Below the pieces are notes generated by a model. It was not told where the DNA came from, ran no database searches, and worked only from the letters and a program-made list of their open reading frames with translations. From Arthrobacter sp. S39 (GTDB lineage Bacteria > Actinomycetota > Actinomycetes > Actinomycetales > Micrococcaceae), in contig NZ_SIHX01000001.1 of assembly GCF_004320525.1 (NCBI RefSeq), forward strand, positions 310,001 through 374,000: a DNA stretch of 64,000 nt, given 5' to 3'. Of this stretch, positions 57,346 to 64,000 are shown piece by piece. Position 1 is the first letter of the stretch, and the number at the start of each line of letters is the position of its first letter. The position numbers were made by a program, and so were the translations under genes.

Positions 57346-57634
57346 TTATCTTGCGCCGATTCACCCAGGTGAAGTTCTCATGGAGGATTTCATTGAGGGT
57401 TTTGGCATCACGCAGAACAAGCTCTCCGTGGCGATCCATGTGCCGCCGCGCCGAATCAATGAGATAGTGCATGGCAAGCGTGCGATCACAGCCGACACTG
57501 CACTACGTCTCGGCAAGTATTTTGGAACGTCGGCTCAGTTCTGGCTCAACCTGCAGACGCATTACGATCTCGACCTTGCCGCAGATCGTGCGGCCGAGCA
57601 GATCGCGGCCATCACGCCTCTCAAGGTCGCGTGA
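57332..57634 (+). CDS. higA: HigA-type antitoxin, XRE-family HTH
   Basis: 100 residues from a TTG at 57332, chosen because GAGGAGGTGGAG precedes it; it overlaps higB by 14 bases. HTH at about 18-60: GITQNKLSVAIHVPPRRINE with IVHGKRAITADTALRLGKYFG, the HigA signature, and AQFWLNLQTHYDLDLA after it. It binds HigB and the promoter palindrome. Codon use is less GC-rich than in neighbouring housekeeping genes, consistent with transfer. Confidence 0.92.
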   Translation: MTAIDYLAPIHPGEVLMEDFIEGFGITQNKLSVAIHVPPRRINEIVHGKRAITADTALRLGKYFGTSAQFWLNLQTHYDLDLAADRAAEQIAAITPLKVA

Positions 57635-57802
57635 ACAGATCGGTGCGGCTGGTCATAGCCATGCAGATTGGTCGCACCCAACTGCTTTCGATGCGGAGGG
57701 CGTCCCCGGGCCAGCCCGTGTAGTCACGCGCAGGCAAGCGAGGGGGCCCCAACCCTGCATTCGTCAGGTCTCAAACAGCGAGCCAGTTAAGTCCATTCGC
57801 GA

Positions 57803-57816
57803 GTTATCCACATAAC
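57803..57816. repeat. Inverted repeat containing a DnaA-box-like sequence
   Basis: GTTAT-CCAC-ATAAC, within which TTATCCACA (57804-57812) matches a DnaA box. It is single, in the 229-base gap between higA and the DUF1877 gene, which otherwise shows no gene. Confidence 0.35.
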
Positions 57817-57851
57817 GCAACGCGGCTGTCCTGCGCAGCTTGCCCCTTGGC

Positions 57852-57857
57852 AATACT
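57852..57857 (+). promoter_or_regulatory. -10 box of the DUF1877 gene (leaderless)
   Basis: AATACT followed by six bases and the ATG at 57864. Confidence 0.35.
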
Positions 57858-57863
57858 TGGTGA

Positions 57864-58376
57864 ATGGGAATCAGATATTACGCATATGCATTCGACGGCG
57901 ACGTCACTGAACAGGTGCTTTCCGCCCCGAAGAGCGTCGTGTCGGTCGATCCGCTTGCTGATGCTTGGGGCCTTGAACCTGGTGCCGGAACCAGTGGTAC
58001 CACCTTCGGGCAATTGATATCTGGGCGCGACATGCTCTACCTGGACAAGGCGTGGCGGCATCTGCAGGTTCTCACTGCCCCATTGCGGGCGGGCATGGCG
58101 GCGCGACCCGCTTTTCGAATGTTCGAAGGCAACGTGACGATGCATGGTGAAGGTTGGGAGCCGTGGCTACGGGCCCTGACACCGTCCGAGGTTTTGGTGA
58201 TTGCTCAGGACTTGGACGATGTCTCTGACGGGGAGGTGAGGCTGCGGTTGCCGGTTTCGCCGTATGTCGATCGGGACCTCGACGTCGAGTATGCCGTTGG
58301 CTATCTTCGACGGGCACGGGTCTTCGCCGCGAATCTCGCCGATAAGGGGCGCGGCATGGTCTACCTGATCGGGTAG
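57864..58376 (+). CDS. DUF1877 (YfbM-like) family protein
   Basis: 170 residues starting MGIRYYAYAFDGDVTEQVL, then DMLYLDKAWRHLQVL, GWEPWLRALTPSEVLVIAQDL and YAVGYLRRARVFAANLADKG: the run of segments typical of DUF1877. Function is not known. It lies in the islet between higBA and the ychF tail relic and has no partner gene. A direct role with the toxin-antitoxin pair is not shown. Confidence 0.82.
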   Translation: MGIRYYAYAFDGDVTEQVLSAPKSVVSVDPLADAWGLEPGAGTSGTTFGQLISGRDMLYLDKAWRHLQVLTAPLRAGMAARPAFRMFEGNVTMHGEGWEPWLRALTPSEVLVIAQDLDDVSDGEVRLRLPVSPYVDRDLDVEYAVGYLRRARVFAANLADKGRGMVYLIG

Positions 58377-58416
58377 CGATGATCCTGGTGGCGCCCGTAA
58401 GGGGCGTAACTGCGCC

Positions 58417-58446
58417 GACGTGGTGGAGTTCCGCTTTAACGTGTAA
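58417..58446 (+). pseudogene. Relic of a second ychF 3' end
   Basis: These 30 bases encode DVVEFRFNV and a stop, the same nine residues as the end of YchF at 57001-57030. 24 of the 30 bases agree; the six differences are all silent, including the stop (TAA against TAG). No further YchF coding sequence precedes it. It looks like the original tail left behind when DNA was inserted, or a diverged tail brought in. Confidence 0.75.
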
Positions 58447-58512
58447 ATAAGCTCCGCAGTGGCCGGTGGCGCTCAGCAGCATGTTGTGCGCCATCGGCTT
58501 GTTAATTCACGG

Positions 58513-59292
58513 TTAGCCCCGACGGGCGACATCCTGGCTCAGGAGACTGGGCCAGGTTTCGACATCTCCTGGGGTGCGGGCCACGGTCAGCGTTGCCTGC
58601 GGGAGCAATGCGGCAAGGGATTCTGCGGTCGACAGCGGGTGGCCCGAATCTTCGACCCACGCCAGGATCGTCGTTGGTACGTCGATTCGAGCGATGGCCC
58701 CAGGAGTTGGCAGATCGCTGAGTGCCGCGCCTCGAAGCAAGGACGGTAGAAGGGCGTCGGCCACGTCGGGCACCGTCTCCGGCGCACCACGTGTGGCCGG
58801 AGGCGGTGTTGCCTCGCGCGAGGTGGCGAGGAATGCCTCGACACCAACAGATTCGATAAGTGCCGCGCCGGCCCGGTAGTTCGCAGCCTGTGCAGGCCGG
58901 GTTTCCCACGCGGTGGGCGGGACCATAAGCGTGAGCCCGGTAAAGCGGTCCGGCTCGCGGGAAGCCGCGTGCAGGAGCGTGCCGGCACCCATTGAGGGGC
59001 CAACTCCGTGGATACGTTCCCCTGGGAACCAGTGGTCGAGCAGCCGCAGGAGGTCCTCGGCGAGTCTTTGCCATTGATAGTCTTCGGGGACCATCCGACC
59101 CGTTGACCGGCCATGGCCACGTGCGTCGTAACGCAGCAGCCGGGTTCCGCTGAGCCCTCGACCGAGGTCCAGGCTGAGCACCCGGTCGCGTGCGCGGCTT
59201 GAGGTCAGGCCGTGCAGTTGGACAACCGGGTGTCCTCCTTCGTCGCTCAAAGCAACCTCAAGTTCGGCTCCGGGAACCTCGAAAGTGGGCAT
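58513..59292 (-). CDS. Alpha/beta hydrolase
   Basis: 259 residues; GAGGAG precedes the ATG at 59292. VVQLHGLTSS (about 23-32) is the oxyanion segment, LRYDARGHGRS follows, and the nucleophile elbow is GPSMGAG with S100. The usual C-terminal catalytic histidine is not obvious: the expected place reads TPGDVETWP (D242), and the only candidate is H218 in EDSGHPLST. The true substrate is unknown. It is divergent from the condensation-GNAT gene across 85 bases, so they may be functionally linked. Confidence 0.88.
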   Translation of the reverse strand: MPTFEVPGAELEVALSDEGGHPVVQLHGLTSSRARDRVLSLDLGRGLSGTRLLRYDARGHGRSTGRMVPEDYQWQRLAEDLLRLLDHWFPGERIHGVGPSMGAGTLLHAASREPDRFTGLTLMVPPTAWETRPAQAANYRAGAALIESVGVEAFLATSREATPPPATRGAPETVPDVADALLPSLLRGAALSDLPTPGAIARIDVPTTILAWVEDSGHPLSTAESLAALLPQATLTVARTPGDVETWPSLLSQDVARRG

Positions 59293-59365
59293 CAGGCTCC
59301 TCGTTTCGTGACTGACTGCGTCACCATGGGCGGTCGCGTGGAGTCTTCAGGCTACCTGGGGGCTA

Positions 59366-59371
59366 TAGGAT
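59366..59371 (+). promoter_or_regulatory. -10 box of the condensation-GNAT gene (leaderless)
   Basis: TAGGAT followed by six bases and the ATG at 59378. Confidence 0.5.
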
Positions 59372-59377
59372 GCTGCC

Positions 59378-61144
59378 ATGCGGCTGACCAACGTCAAGCA
59401 CCTGCGCCTACCGTTCGGACGACTTTGGGGCTACGACGTCAGTGTGTCTGCGCTCGAACGCCGCCTTCCGTTGTCCTTTGACCAGCGGCTCCATGTGGGG
59501 GCAGGCGACCGCCCCGGCTCCTGGATGGCGTTGTCCTTTCGGTTGCCTACACCAACGCGTCGTGAGTCAATTGCCGATGCCTGGCTGGCTGTGGTAGCCC
59601 GTCACGGCACGCTGCGAACGGCATTCAGTCCCGGTGCGGACGGCTCTCCGGAACTGCACGAAATTGAGATTGCACCGGGAACTTGGGTTGAGCATCAGAT
59701 ATCCCCTGGTCAGGCCGTCAACGATGCGGTGCGGGACATTCTCGATGCGGCATGTTCGCCATACGCGCAGCCCTCACATCGGCTGTGCGTTCTGGAGACT
59801 GCGGCCGGACTGACCGTCGTGATTGCGGCCGACCACGCCCACGTCGACATGTGGTCGATGCTGGTGATCGCGCGCGACCTGCTGTCGGCGCTGGATGCTG
59901 GGAGCACGGACCGTGAACCGTTGCCCGGCCCGGCGCCGGCATTTGTTGAACACACGCAGGCGCTGCTGGATCGGAATGCGGCGCCGGACCATGTGCGTCA
60001 CCGATGGGAAGACATCATCAGGGACAGCGGCGGTGTCATGCCGCAATTCCCGCTGCCCCTGGGTCCGCCCGATCCGCAGCACGAGCGAGTGGAAGTGCGC
60101 GATGTCTTCGGTCTCGACGACGCCGCCTCATTTGCTGTGCAGGCCCGCAACGACGGTGTGTCGACGCTCGCACTCGCTGTTGTTGCAATGACCGCGGTAA
60201 CGCGCGAGTTGGCGGGAACCCCGCTGCGGGCAGTTTTTCCCGTGCACAGCCGCTTCGACGACAACTGGCATGACTCAGTCGGCTGGTTCATCACCAATTC
60301 GGTACTGGAATCGGCCGTCGCCGAGCCGCACTCGGCGGCGGCCGCGGTAAAGGAAGCCGTCCAGCTTGGCTCGTGGCCGCTCGCGGACGTGCTCGCTCCA
60401 TGGGGCGGCATGCCCGTGGCTCCTGGCATGTTCGCGATCTCCTGGCTGGACCTGCGCAGACTGCCGGTGCGAATCGACTCCGTCGGACTCGAAGCGCAGT
60501 ATGTGAGCGCGACGATCGACACCGACGGCGTCATGCTGTGGTTCATTCTGGACGAGTCCGGGCTGCACCTGAGATGCCGTTATCCCGACACCGTTGAGGC
60601 TCGAGCCAACGTCGGCGGATGGCTTGATCTGCTGGTGGCCCGTTTGCAGGCAGAGGCGCGGTCCTCGGTCCGGGGACTGCTGCGCGTGGCGGGCCGGACC
60701 TACAGGCTGGAAAGGGCGGGTCGCGACGATGTTGAGGCCATCGCCGCGCTGCTGTCTGATGATCAGTTCGGTCCCGATCGTGAGTGCGTCGAGCTCGAAC
60801 GATACGAGGCGGCGTACAACATGGTTGTTCGCGACAGTTCCAACTATCTCGGGGTTGTCCGCAACGGTGCAGACCGCATCGTCGCCACGATGCAGCTGAC
60901 CGTCATTCCAGGTCTTTCCCGGGGTGGTTCTTCCCGGCTACAGATCGAAGGGCTGCGGGTTGCGGCCTCGGAACGTTCACAGGGCTTGGGCGCCGCGATG
61001 CTTGAGTGGGCACACAATTTTGGGCGCACGCGTGGGGCTCAACTGGCACAGGTGACCACCGACGAAGCACGGGAAGGGGCTCGGGCCTTCTACACCCGGC
61101 TCGGATATCGGACTGCCCACGTCGGGCTTAAGCGGAGCATCTAG
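59378..61144 (+). CDS. Condensation-domain / GNAT acetyltransferase fusion protein
   Basis: 588 residues. About 25-430 resembles an NRPS-type condensation (CoA-dependent acyltransferase) fold: LPLSFDQRLHVG, then DHAHVDMWS at 152-160, aligned with HHxxxDGWS so that the catalytic second His (H153) and the Asp (D157) remain while the first His is Asp and the Gly is Met; FPVHSRFDDNWHDSVGWF is the later motif. About 437-588 is a GNAT: acetyl-CoA motif EGLRVAASERSQGLGAAML (R533-G538) and ARAFYTRLGYR. No carrier-protein or adenylation domain is present. It probably makes an acylated and acetylated small product; substrate unknown. Confidence 0.8.
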   Translation: MRLTNVKHLRLPFGRLWGYDVSVSALERRLPLSFDQRLHVGAGDRPGSWMALSFRLPTPTRRESIADAWLAVVARHGTLRTAFSPGADGSPELHEIEIAPGTWVEHQISPGQAVNDAVRDILDAACSPYAQPSHRLCVLETAAGLTVVIAADHAHVDMWSMLVIARDLLSALDAGSTDREPLPGPAPAFVEHTQALLDRNAAPDHVRHRWEDIIRDSGGVMPQFPLPLGPPDPQHERVEVRDVFGLDDAASFAVQARNDGVSTLALAVVAMTAVTRELAGTPLRAVFPVHSRFDDNWHDSVGWFITNSVLESAVAEPHSAAAAVKEAVQLGSWPLADVLAPWGGMPVAPGMFAISWLDLRRLPVRIDSVGLEAQYVSATIDTDGVMLWFILDESGLHLRCRYPDTVEARANVGGWLDLLVARLQAEARSSVRGLLRVAGRTYRLERAGRDDVEAIAALLSDDQFGPDRECVELERYEAAYNMVVRDSSNYLGVVRNGADRIVATMQLTVIPGLSRGGSSRLQIEGLRVAASERSQGLGAAMLEWAHNFGRTRGAQLAQVTTDEAREGARAFYTRLGYRTAHVGLKRSI

Positions 61145-61156
61145 GAGCGGGGCAGC

Positions 61157-61185
61157 TCGTATGGTGCTGGCCGCGCACCATACGA
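61157..61185. promoter_or_regulatory. Perfect 11-base inverted repeat
   Basis: TCGTATGGTGC, seven-base loop, GCACCATACGA. It follows the condensation-GNAT stop by 12 bases. TATCCT at 61188-61193 is a possible -10 box for the next gene, so the repeat covers its -35 position. It is either a terminator (no T run) or an operator. Confidence 0.55.
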
Positions 61186-61268
61186 AGTATCCTTGCTGAA
61201 GGACATTGGACGTGATCCTGGCGACTCCAGGGCCCCTCCGGCAGAGGGAACACATAAGGAGAGACGGC

Positions 61269-63032
61269 ATGCCTCTCAGGCGTCTGGTCAAGCTCATCAG
61301 CGGTGCAGTGGCGGCCGCCCTGCTTCTTGCCGGCTGCTCCAGCGGCGGGCGAGCCGTGCCCGTAGTGGTGGGCGAGGCAAAGCGCGGTGGCAGTGCCACG
61401 GTGGCCGAAGTCAACGCGCTCTCGTCGTTCAACCCGTTCAGCATGGACGGCAACACGGACATTAATTCGAAGGTCTGGTACGCCACGCACTCCGGGTTCT
61501 ACTACGTGGACGACTCCGCGAGAGTGGTCCGGAACGAGAAGTTCGGCCGGTATGAAAAGGTCTCCGACCAGCCGCTGAAGGTGAAATACACGGTCAATGA
61601 CGGCGTCAAATGGTCCGACGGCGAAGCTGTTGATGCCGGAGACCTAGTCCTTGCGTGGACCGCGGGGTCCGGCTACTACGACGACGCAGACCCCGTCGCG
61701 GGCACGGGAACCAAGTACTTCTCGGCAGCGTCGGACACCAGCGGCCTGGCCACCACCGTCTTTCCCGAAATCGGGGGGGACGGCCGCTCCATCACGCTTG
61801 AGTACGGATCGCCCTACGCCGACTGGGAAGTGGCCTTCGACGTCGGTCTCCCGGCCCACGTGGTGGCTGCCAAGGCCGGGCTGAACGACGAAGATGACCT
61901 CCTTGAGCTGCTGCGCGATGCGCCACGCGGTGACGCGAAAAAACCAGCGCTGAATACGGACCTGCAGGTGGTCAGCAACTTCTGGAACTCCGGATTCGAT
62001 GCCAAGACGCTGCCAGGGGATCCGGCGGTGTACCTGTCGAACGGCCCCTACATTGTGCGGGATATCGTCCCCGAGACTTCGGTGACGCTGGTCCGGAACA
62101 AGGACTACGTTTGGGGTCCGGAGCCCTACCTGGATGACATCTCCATCCAGTTCACCGGTGCTGTGACGGCCGCCGTGGACGCGCTCAAGACTGGCCGGGC
62201 CGACATCATCTCGCCTCAGCCCTCCGCAGGCTCCGAGGGTTTGTTCAGCGGGCTGGAGGCGCAGGGGATCACTGTGCAGCGGTACAGCCAATCGGGATAT
62301 GACCATCTCGACCTGAACTTTGCCGGTCCGTTCGCCGACCGCAAGATCCGCGAGGCGTTCCTGAAGACGGTCCCGCGGCAGGACATCGTGGAAGAAATCG
62401 TCGGCGACCTGATTCCCGACGCAAAACCTCTCGACTCCCACGTCTTCCTGCCGTCCCACCCCAAATACGCCGACACCGTGAAGGACAACGGTTCCAAAGA
62501 CTACGCGGACGTGGACATCGATGGTGCCGCTTCGCTCCTGGACGGGACGACACCTACCATCCGGATCCTGTACAACCGGGACAATCCCAACCGGGTACGG
62601 GCCTTTGAACTCATCCGGGACTCGGCCGCCCTCGCAGGATTCCGTGTCCTGGATGCCGGGCAGGGCAGCGCCGATTGGGCCAGGGCCCTCGGTGGCGGAA
62701 CATACGACGCCGCCATCCTGGGCTGGATCAGCACCGGCGTGGGCGTCGGCCGCGTCCCGCAGATTTTCCGGACCGGGGCGGGCACGAATTTCAATGGCTA
62801 TTCCGACGGCGACGCGGACAGGATGATGGAACAGCTGTCCACCACCACGGACCTGGCCAAGCAGGACGAACTGATGGCCGACATCGATAAAAGAGTGTGG
62901 GAAAGCGACTACGGCCTGCCGCTCTACCAGACCACGGGAACCACCGCTGTTGCAGGGCGCCTGGCCGGCGTGAAGCCCAGTGGCGGGCCACTGGGCGTCT
63001 GGTGGAATGTCTGGGAGTGGCGCCAGAAGTAG
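61269..63032 (+). CDS. ABC transporter substrate-binding lipoprotein (family 5, oligopeptide type)
   Basis: 587 residues from the ATG at 61269 (AAGGAG seven bases upstream). Lipobox LLLAGCSSG with C23. SBP family 5 features: KVKYTVNDGVKWSDGEAVDAGD near 105-125, LSNGPYIV, NKDYVWGPEPYLDDI and AFLKTVPRQDI. It captures oligopeptides or similar solutes outside the cell. No permease gene lies between it and the next binding protein, which starts 276 bases later. Confidence 0.92.
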   Translation: MPLRRLVKLISGAVAAALLLAGCSSGGRAVPVVVGEAKRGGSATVAEVNALSSFNPFSMDGNTDINSKVWYATHSGFYYVDDSARVVRNEKFGRYEKVSDQPLKVKYTVNDGVKWSDGEAVDAGDLVLAWTAGSGYYDDADPVAGTGTKYFSAASDTSGLATTVFPEIGGDGRSITLEYGSPYADWEVAFDVGLPAHVVAAKAGLNDEDDLLELLRDAPRGDAKKPALNTDLQVVSNFWNSGFDAKTLPGDPAVYLSNGPYIVRDIVPETSVTLVRNKDYVWGPEPYLDDISIQFTGAVTAAVDALKTGRADIISPQPSAGSEGLFSGLEAQGITVQRYSQSGYDHLDLNFAGPFADRKIREAFLKTVPRQDIVEEIVGDLIPDAKPLDSHVFLPSHPKYADTVKDNGSKDYADVDIDGAASLLDGTTPTIRILYNRDNPNRVRAFELIRDSAALAGFRVLDAGQGSADWARALGGGTYDAAILGWISTGVGVGRVPQIFRTGAGTNFNGYSDGDADRMMEQLSTTTDLAKQDELMADIDKRVWESDYGLPLYQTTGTTAVAGRLAGVKPSGGPLGVWWNVWEWRQK

Positions 63033-63141
63033 GCGCCTGGCCGCCTGCACGGCGGCTATGGGGGAGATATCAGGGCCGATTCGCCGCAAACCCTACCTGC
63101 GAGTAGCATGTGACTTGCACAACTTCCGCGACCCGGCTAGC

Positions 63142-63153
63142 TAATGATCATTA
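63142..63153. repeat. Palindrome in the gap before the second binding-protein gene
   Basis: TAATGATCATTA, a perfect 12-base palindrome followed at once by AACCGGTT. It lies in the 276-base gap 63033-63308, which also has a small GCCGCC/GGCGGC hairpin at 63041-63057 but no gene. Confidence 0.4.
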
Positions 63154-63308
63154 ACCGGTTACGGTTTGGCAACGGAGTACCAGTATTTGGACTCTGTGCG
63201 GTTAGGCTACTCGTATATGTAGTCTGCGTCACAGTAGAAGACTGTGGCCAGGCTGCGGGGAAGCAAAAGATTTCCCCTGAAAATCTCCCACAACTCATAG
63301 GAGGCGGA

Positions 63309-64000
63309 ATGCGTTTCACGCGCACTTCCAAAGCACTGGGCATGGTGGCAATCGCCGCACTGGCCCTGACCGGCTGCGGCGCTGGAGGCGGCAGCAATGA
63401 CGGTGCCAGCCAATCCGCTGGCGATCCCAACAAGGTCATCACCGCGTACAGCAACGAACCCCAGAACACCCTGCTGCCGGCAAATACTGGTGAAGTTTAC
63501 GGTGGCCGCGTCGTCGAGCTGCTCTTCGAAGGTCTCCGGACGTACGGCCCGGACGGCAAACCCGTCGAAGCCTTGGCGGAGTCGATCGAGTCCAGCGACG
63601 CGCAGACTTGGACGATCAAGGTCAAGGGGGGCCACAAGTTCACCAACGGCGAGGCGATCACCGCCAAGACATTTGTTGACTCCTGGAACTTCGCCGCGAA
63701 CTCGAAGAATGTGCAGCAGAACGGGTTCTTCTTCGAGTCCATTGATGGCTACGCTGACGTCTCTGCAGTTACCACCGAGACTGCGGCCGATGGAACAAAG
63801 AAGACCTCGCCCGCACCCACTGCCGAGACCATGTCGGGCCTCGTCGCAACGGATGATTCGACCATCACCGTAAAGCTCGTCCAGCCGGAGGCGGACTGGT
63901 CCCTGCGCCTCGGCTACTCGGCATTCTTCCCCATGCCCTCTGCCGCGCTGGCAGACCCGAAGGCCTACGGTGAAAACCCGATCGGCAACGGCCCGTACAA
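63309..64000 (+). CDS. ABC transporter substrate-binding lipoprotein (family 5), cut by window end
   Basis: At least 230 residues, open at the window end. AGGAGG precedes the ATG at 63309. Lipobox LALTGCGAG with C23, then SBP family 5 features: VVELLFEGLRTYGPDGKPV, WTIKVKGGHKFTNGEAITAKTF and IGNGPY. It is similar in design to the previous binding protein but belongs to a different subgroup (OppA/DppA-like). In such loci the permease and ATPase genes usually follow, so they are probably just beyond the window. Confidence 0.92.
   Translation, partial: MRFTRTSKALGMVAIAALALTGCGAGGGSNDGASQSAGDPNKVITAYSNEPQNTLLPANTGEVYGGRVVELLFEGLRTYGPDGKPVEALAESIESSDAQTWTIKVKGGHKFTNGEAITAKTFVDSWNFAANSKNVQQNGFFFESIDGYADVSAVTTETAADGTKKTSPAPTAETMSGLVATDDSTITVKLVQPEADWSLRLGYSAFFPMPSAALADPKAYGENPIGNGPY

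Larger units (their letters stand above)
57031..58446. other. Small accessory islet between ychF and a duplicate of its 3' end
   Basis: The 1.4 kb between the ychF stop and the ychF tail relic at 58417-58446 holds higBA, a DUF1877 gene and non-coding DNA. It has no recognisable integrase. Its base composition is lower in GC than the surroundings: 28 of the first 60 bases of higA are G or C. This fits DNA inserted at the 3' end of ychF. Confidence 0.55.

Noticed and set aside
57635..57863. A gene or insertion sequence in the higA-DUF1877 gap
   Set aside because: No open frame with a ribosome site, and no terminal repeats or transposase similarity that I can see.

Overview
The window reads as a chromosomal segment of a high-GC Gram-positive bacterium of the Micrococcaceae, most like Arthrobacter or Pseudarthrobacter. 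The evidence is strongly GC-biased third codon positions, actinobacterial gene families (GuaB3, a LigB-type ATP-dependent DNA ligase, OpuC-type ABC operon, FmdB-type zinc ribbon, a GroEL with a His-containing tail) and actinobacterial promoter style. Coding density is high. No gap without a gene exceeds 300 bases. There is one tRNA (Ala, CGC anticodon), no rRNA, no CRISPR array, and no insertion sequence or integrase that I can recognise.

Layout. 1-2.6 kb: start of a methyltransferase, an AraC regulator, a divergent PhyH-type dioxygenase and a small membrane protein. 2.6-4.9 kb: groES-groEL under two CIRCE operators. 4.9-11.3 kb: divergent RibD-like reductase and DNA ligase, a TPR/LuxR regulator, a SemiSWEET-like protein coupled to a flavin monooxygenase, and a convergent DUF389 membrane protein. 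11.4-25.1 kb: an OafA-like acyltransferase, guaB, an ABC exporter, guaB3, glpD, a PTS IIA protein, SURF1, a DUF3817 protein and guaA, so three of the GMP-branch genes lie together. 25.2-31.4 kb: a 1403-residue helicase-like protein with degraded ATPase motifs, then SAF, FmdB and 5-formyl-THF cyclo-ligase genes on the minus strand. 31.5-34.3 kb: galU, rimJ, a GlpR-like membrane protein and tRNA-Ala. 34.3-45 kb: ABC-F, a ZapE-like C-terminal module, corA, and transporter/regulator pairs (Lrp, MFS, LysR), then N-acetylglucosamine kinase and pirin. 45.1-48.7 kb: a four-gene opuC osmoprotectant operon. 48.8-57.0 kb: alaA, ppk2, xseAB, ispH, rmuC and ychF. 57.0-61.2 kb is the accessory part: higBA, a DUF1877 gene, a relic of a second ychF 3' end, an alpha/beta hydrolase and a condensation-GNAT fusion protein. 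61.3-64 kb: two successive oligopeptide-binding lipoproteins, the second cut by the window end.

A recurring signal is that about 25 genes have a TANNNT-like -10 box ending exactly 6 (sometimes 7, once 8) bases before the start codon. This is the geometry of leaderless transcripts and fixes many starts. Genes without it usually have a Shine-Dalgarno sequence or overlap the previous gene as ATGA. The strongest candidates for something new are the islet between ychF and its tail relic (57031-58446), the condensation-GNAT fusion (59378-61144), and the helicase-like protein whose Walker A lysine is glutamine (25220-29431). I found no complete, clearly undescribed multi-gene system.
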